DNA from: Promethearchaeota archaeon
Lineage (GTDB): Archaea; Asgardarchaeota; Lokiarchaeia; Sigyniarchaeales; Promethearchaeaceae
Reading direction: 5' to 3'
Assembly (NCBI GenBank): GCA_014729055.1
Contig: WJKO01000180.1
Coordinates: 1-6,019 of the forward strand
DNA: 6,019 nucleotides
The position numbers and the translations under genes were made by a program. Positions 5,889-6,019 of this stretch are shown piece after piece (position 1 is the stretch's first letter; each line of letters opens with the position of its first letter). The notes beneath the pieces are model-generated. The model saw only the letters and a list, made by a program, of their open reading frames with translations. It had not been told where the DNA came from and ran no database searches.

Positions 5889-6019
5889 AGATGTTGCAAA
5901 GAAAGTCAAAAAGAAAAAAGCGGAACCTTTACGTGATCAGATGGAAGAGGCATTGCCGCAAATCTATAATGCCTTACATCCGTCTGTAACCTCTATGGCA
6001 ACAGAGATGAGAATACAAA
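5881..6019 (+). CDS. Unrecognised protein, N-terminal part only
   Basis: The frame from ATG 5881 stays open to the right edge (46 complete codons) and is cut by the window. The visible part begins MFEDVAKKVKKKKAEPLRDQ and continues with MEEALPQIYNALHPSVTSMA (residues 21-40): a lysine-rich amphipathic start followed by a probable helix and a short HPSV turn. I do not recognise the family, and too little is present to judge domains. Support for a real gene comes from GAGG 9 bases upstream and an 8-base overlap with the ribbon-helix-helix gene, which indicates translational coupling and a shared role. Confidence 0.65.
   Translation, partial: MFEDVAKKVKKKKAEPLRDQMEEALPQIYNALHPSVTSMATEMRIQ

Noticed and set aside
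5715..5909. 64-codon minus-strand frame near the right edge
   Set aside because: Antisense shadow of the ribbon-helix-helix gene tail; no support of its own.
5277..6019. Classical toxin-antitoxin pair with an RHH antitoxin
   Set aside because: The first protein is about twice the usual antitoxin length, with a long linker and tail, and the visible start of the second gene shows no known toxin motif. It cannot be fully excluded because the second gene is cut off.

Overview
The window is AT-rich. TATA-like boxes lie roughly 25-35 bases ahead of several start codons, some with almost no leader, while internal operon genes carry purine-rich ribosome binding sites. That combination, and the gene types present, point to an archaeon. 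A large-genome anaerobic lineage such as an Asgard (Lokiarchaeota-like) archaeon is a plausible guess, but it is inferred from style and not from a marker gene. No rRNA, tRNA, CRISPR array, transposase or phage gene was found.

Layout from left to right: (1) bases 1-240 hold no supported gene, only homopolymer tracts and a nested inverted repeat. (2) A small acidic hypothetical protein (105 aa, minus strand, 241-558) is divergent from (3) a 359-aa alpha/beta hydrolase of the acetyl-xylan-esterase/dienelactone-hydrolase type (plus strand, 692-1771). (4) That hydrolase converges, with only 3 bases between stop codons, on a three-gene minus-strand operon. In transcription order the operon encodes a 72-aa cysteine-containing small protein (4996-4778), a 587-aa membrane protein fusing an alpha/beta hydrolase to about eight C-terminal membrane helices (4737-2974), and a uroporphyrinogen-decarboxylase-superfamily protein of the corrinoid methyltransferase (MtaA/CmuA) type (2977-1775). 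(5) A 280-base divergent promoter region (4997-5276) separates this operon from (6) a plus-strand operon that starts with a strong TATA box. It encodes a 203-aa ribbon-helix-helix-like protein with a coiled coil and a proline/lysine-rich linker (5277-5888), overlapping by 8 bases an unrecognised gene that runs off the right edge (5881-6019).

How they may work together: the central operon couples a predicted surface-facing membrane hydrolase to a cytosolic methyltransferase-like protein and a possible metal-binding small protein. Uptake or hydrolysis of a methylated or esterified compound followed by methyl transfer is one reading, but the sequence does not show the substrate. The right-hand operon looks like a DNA-binding protein with a dedicated partner. 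It is the least explained part of the window.
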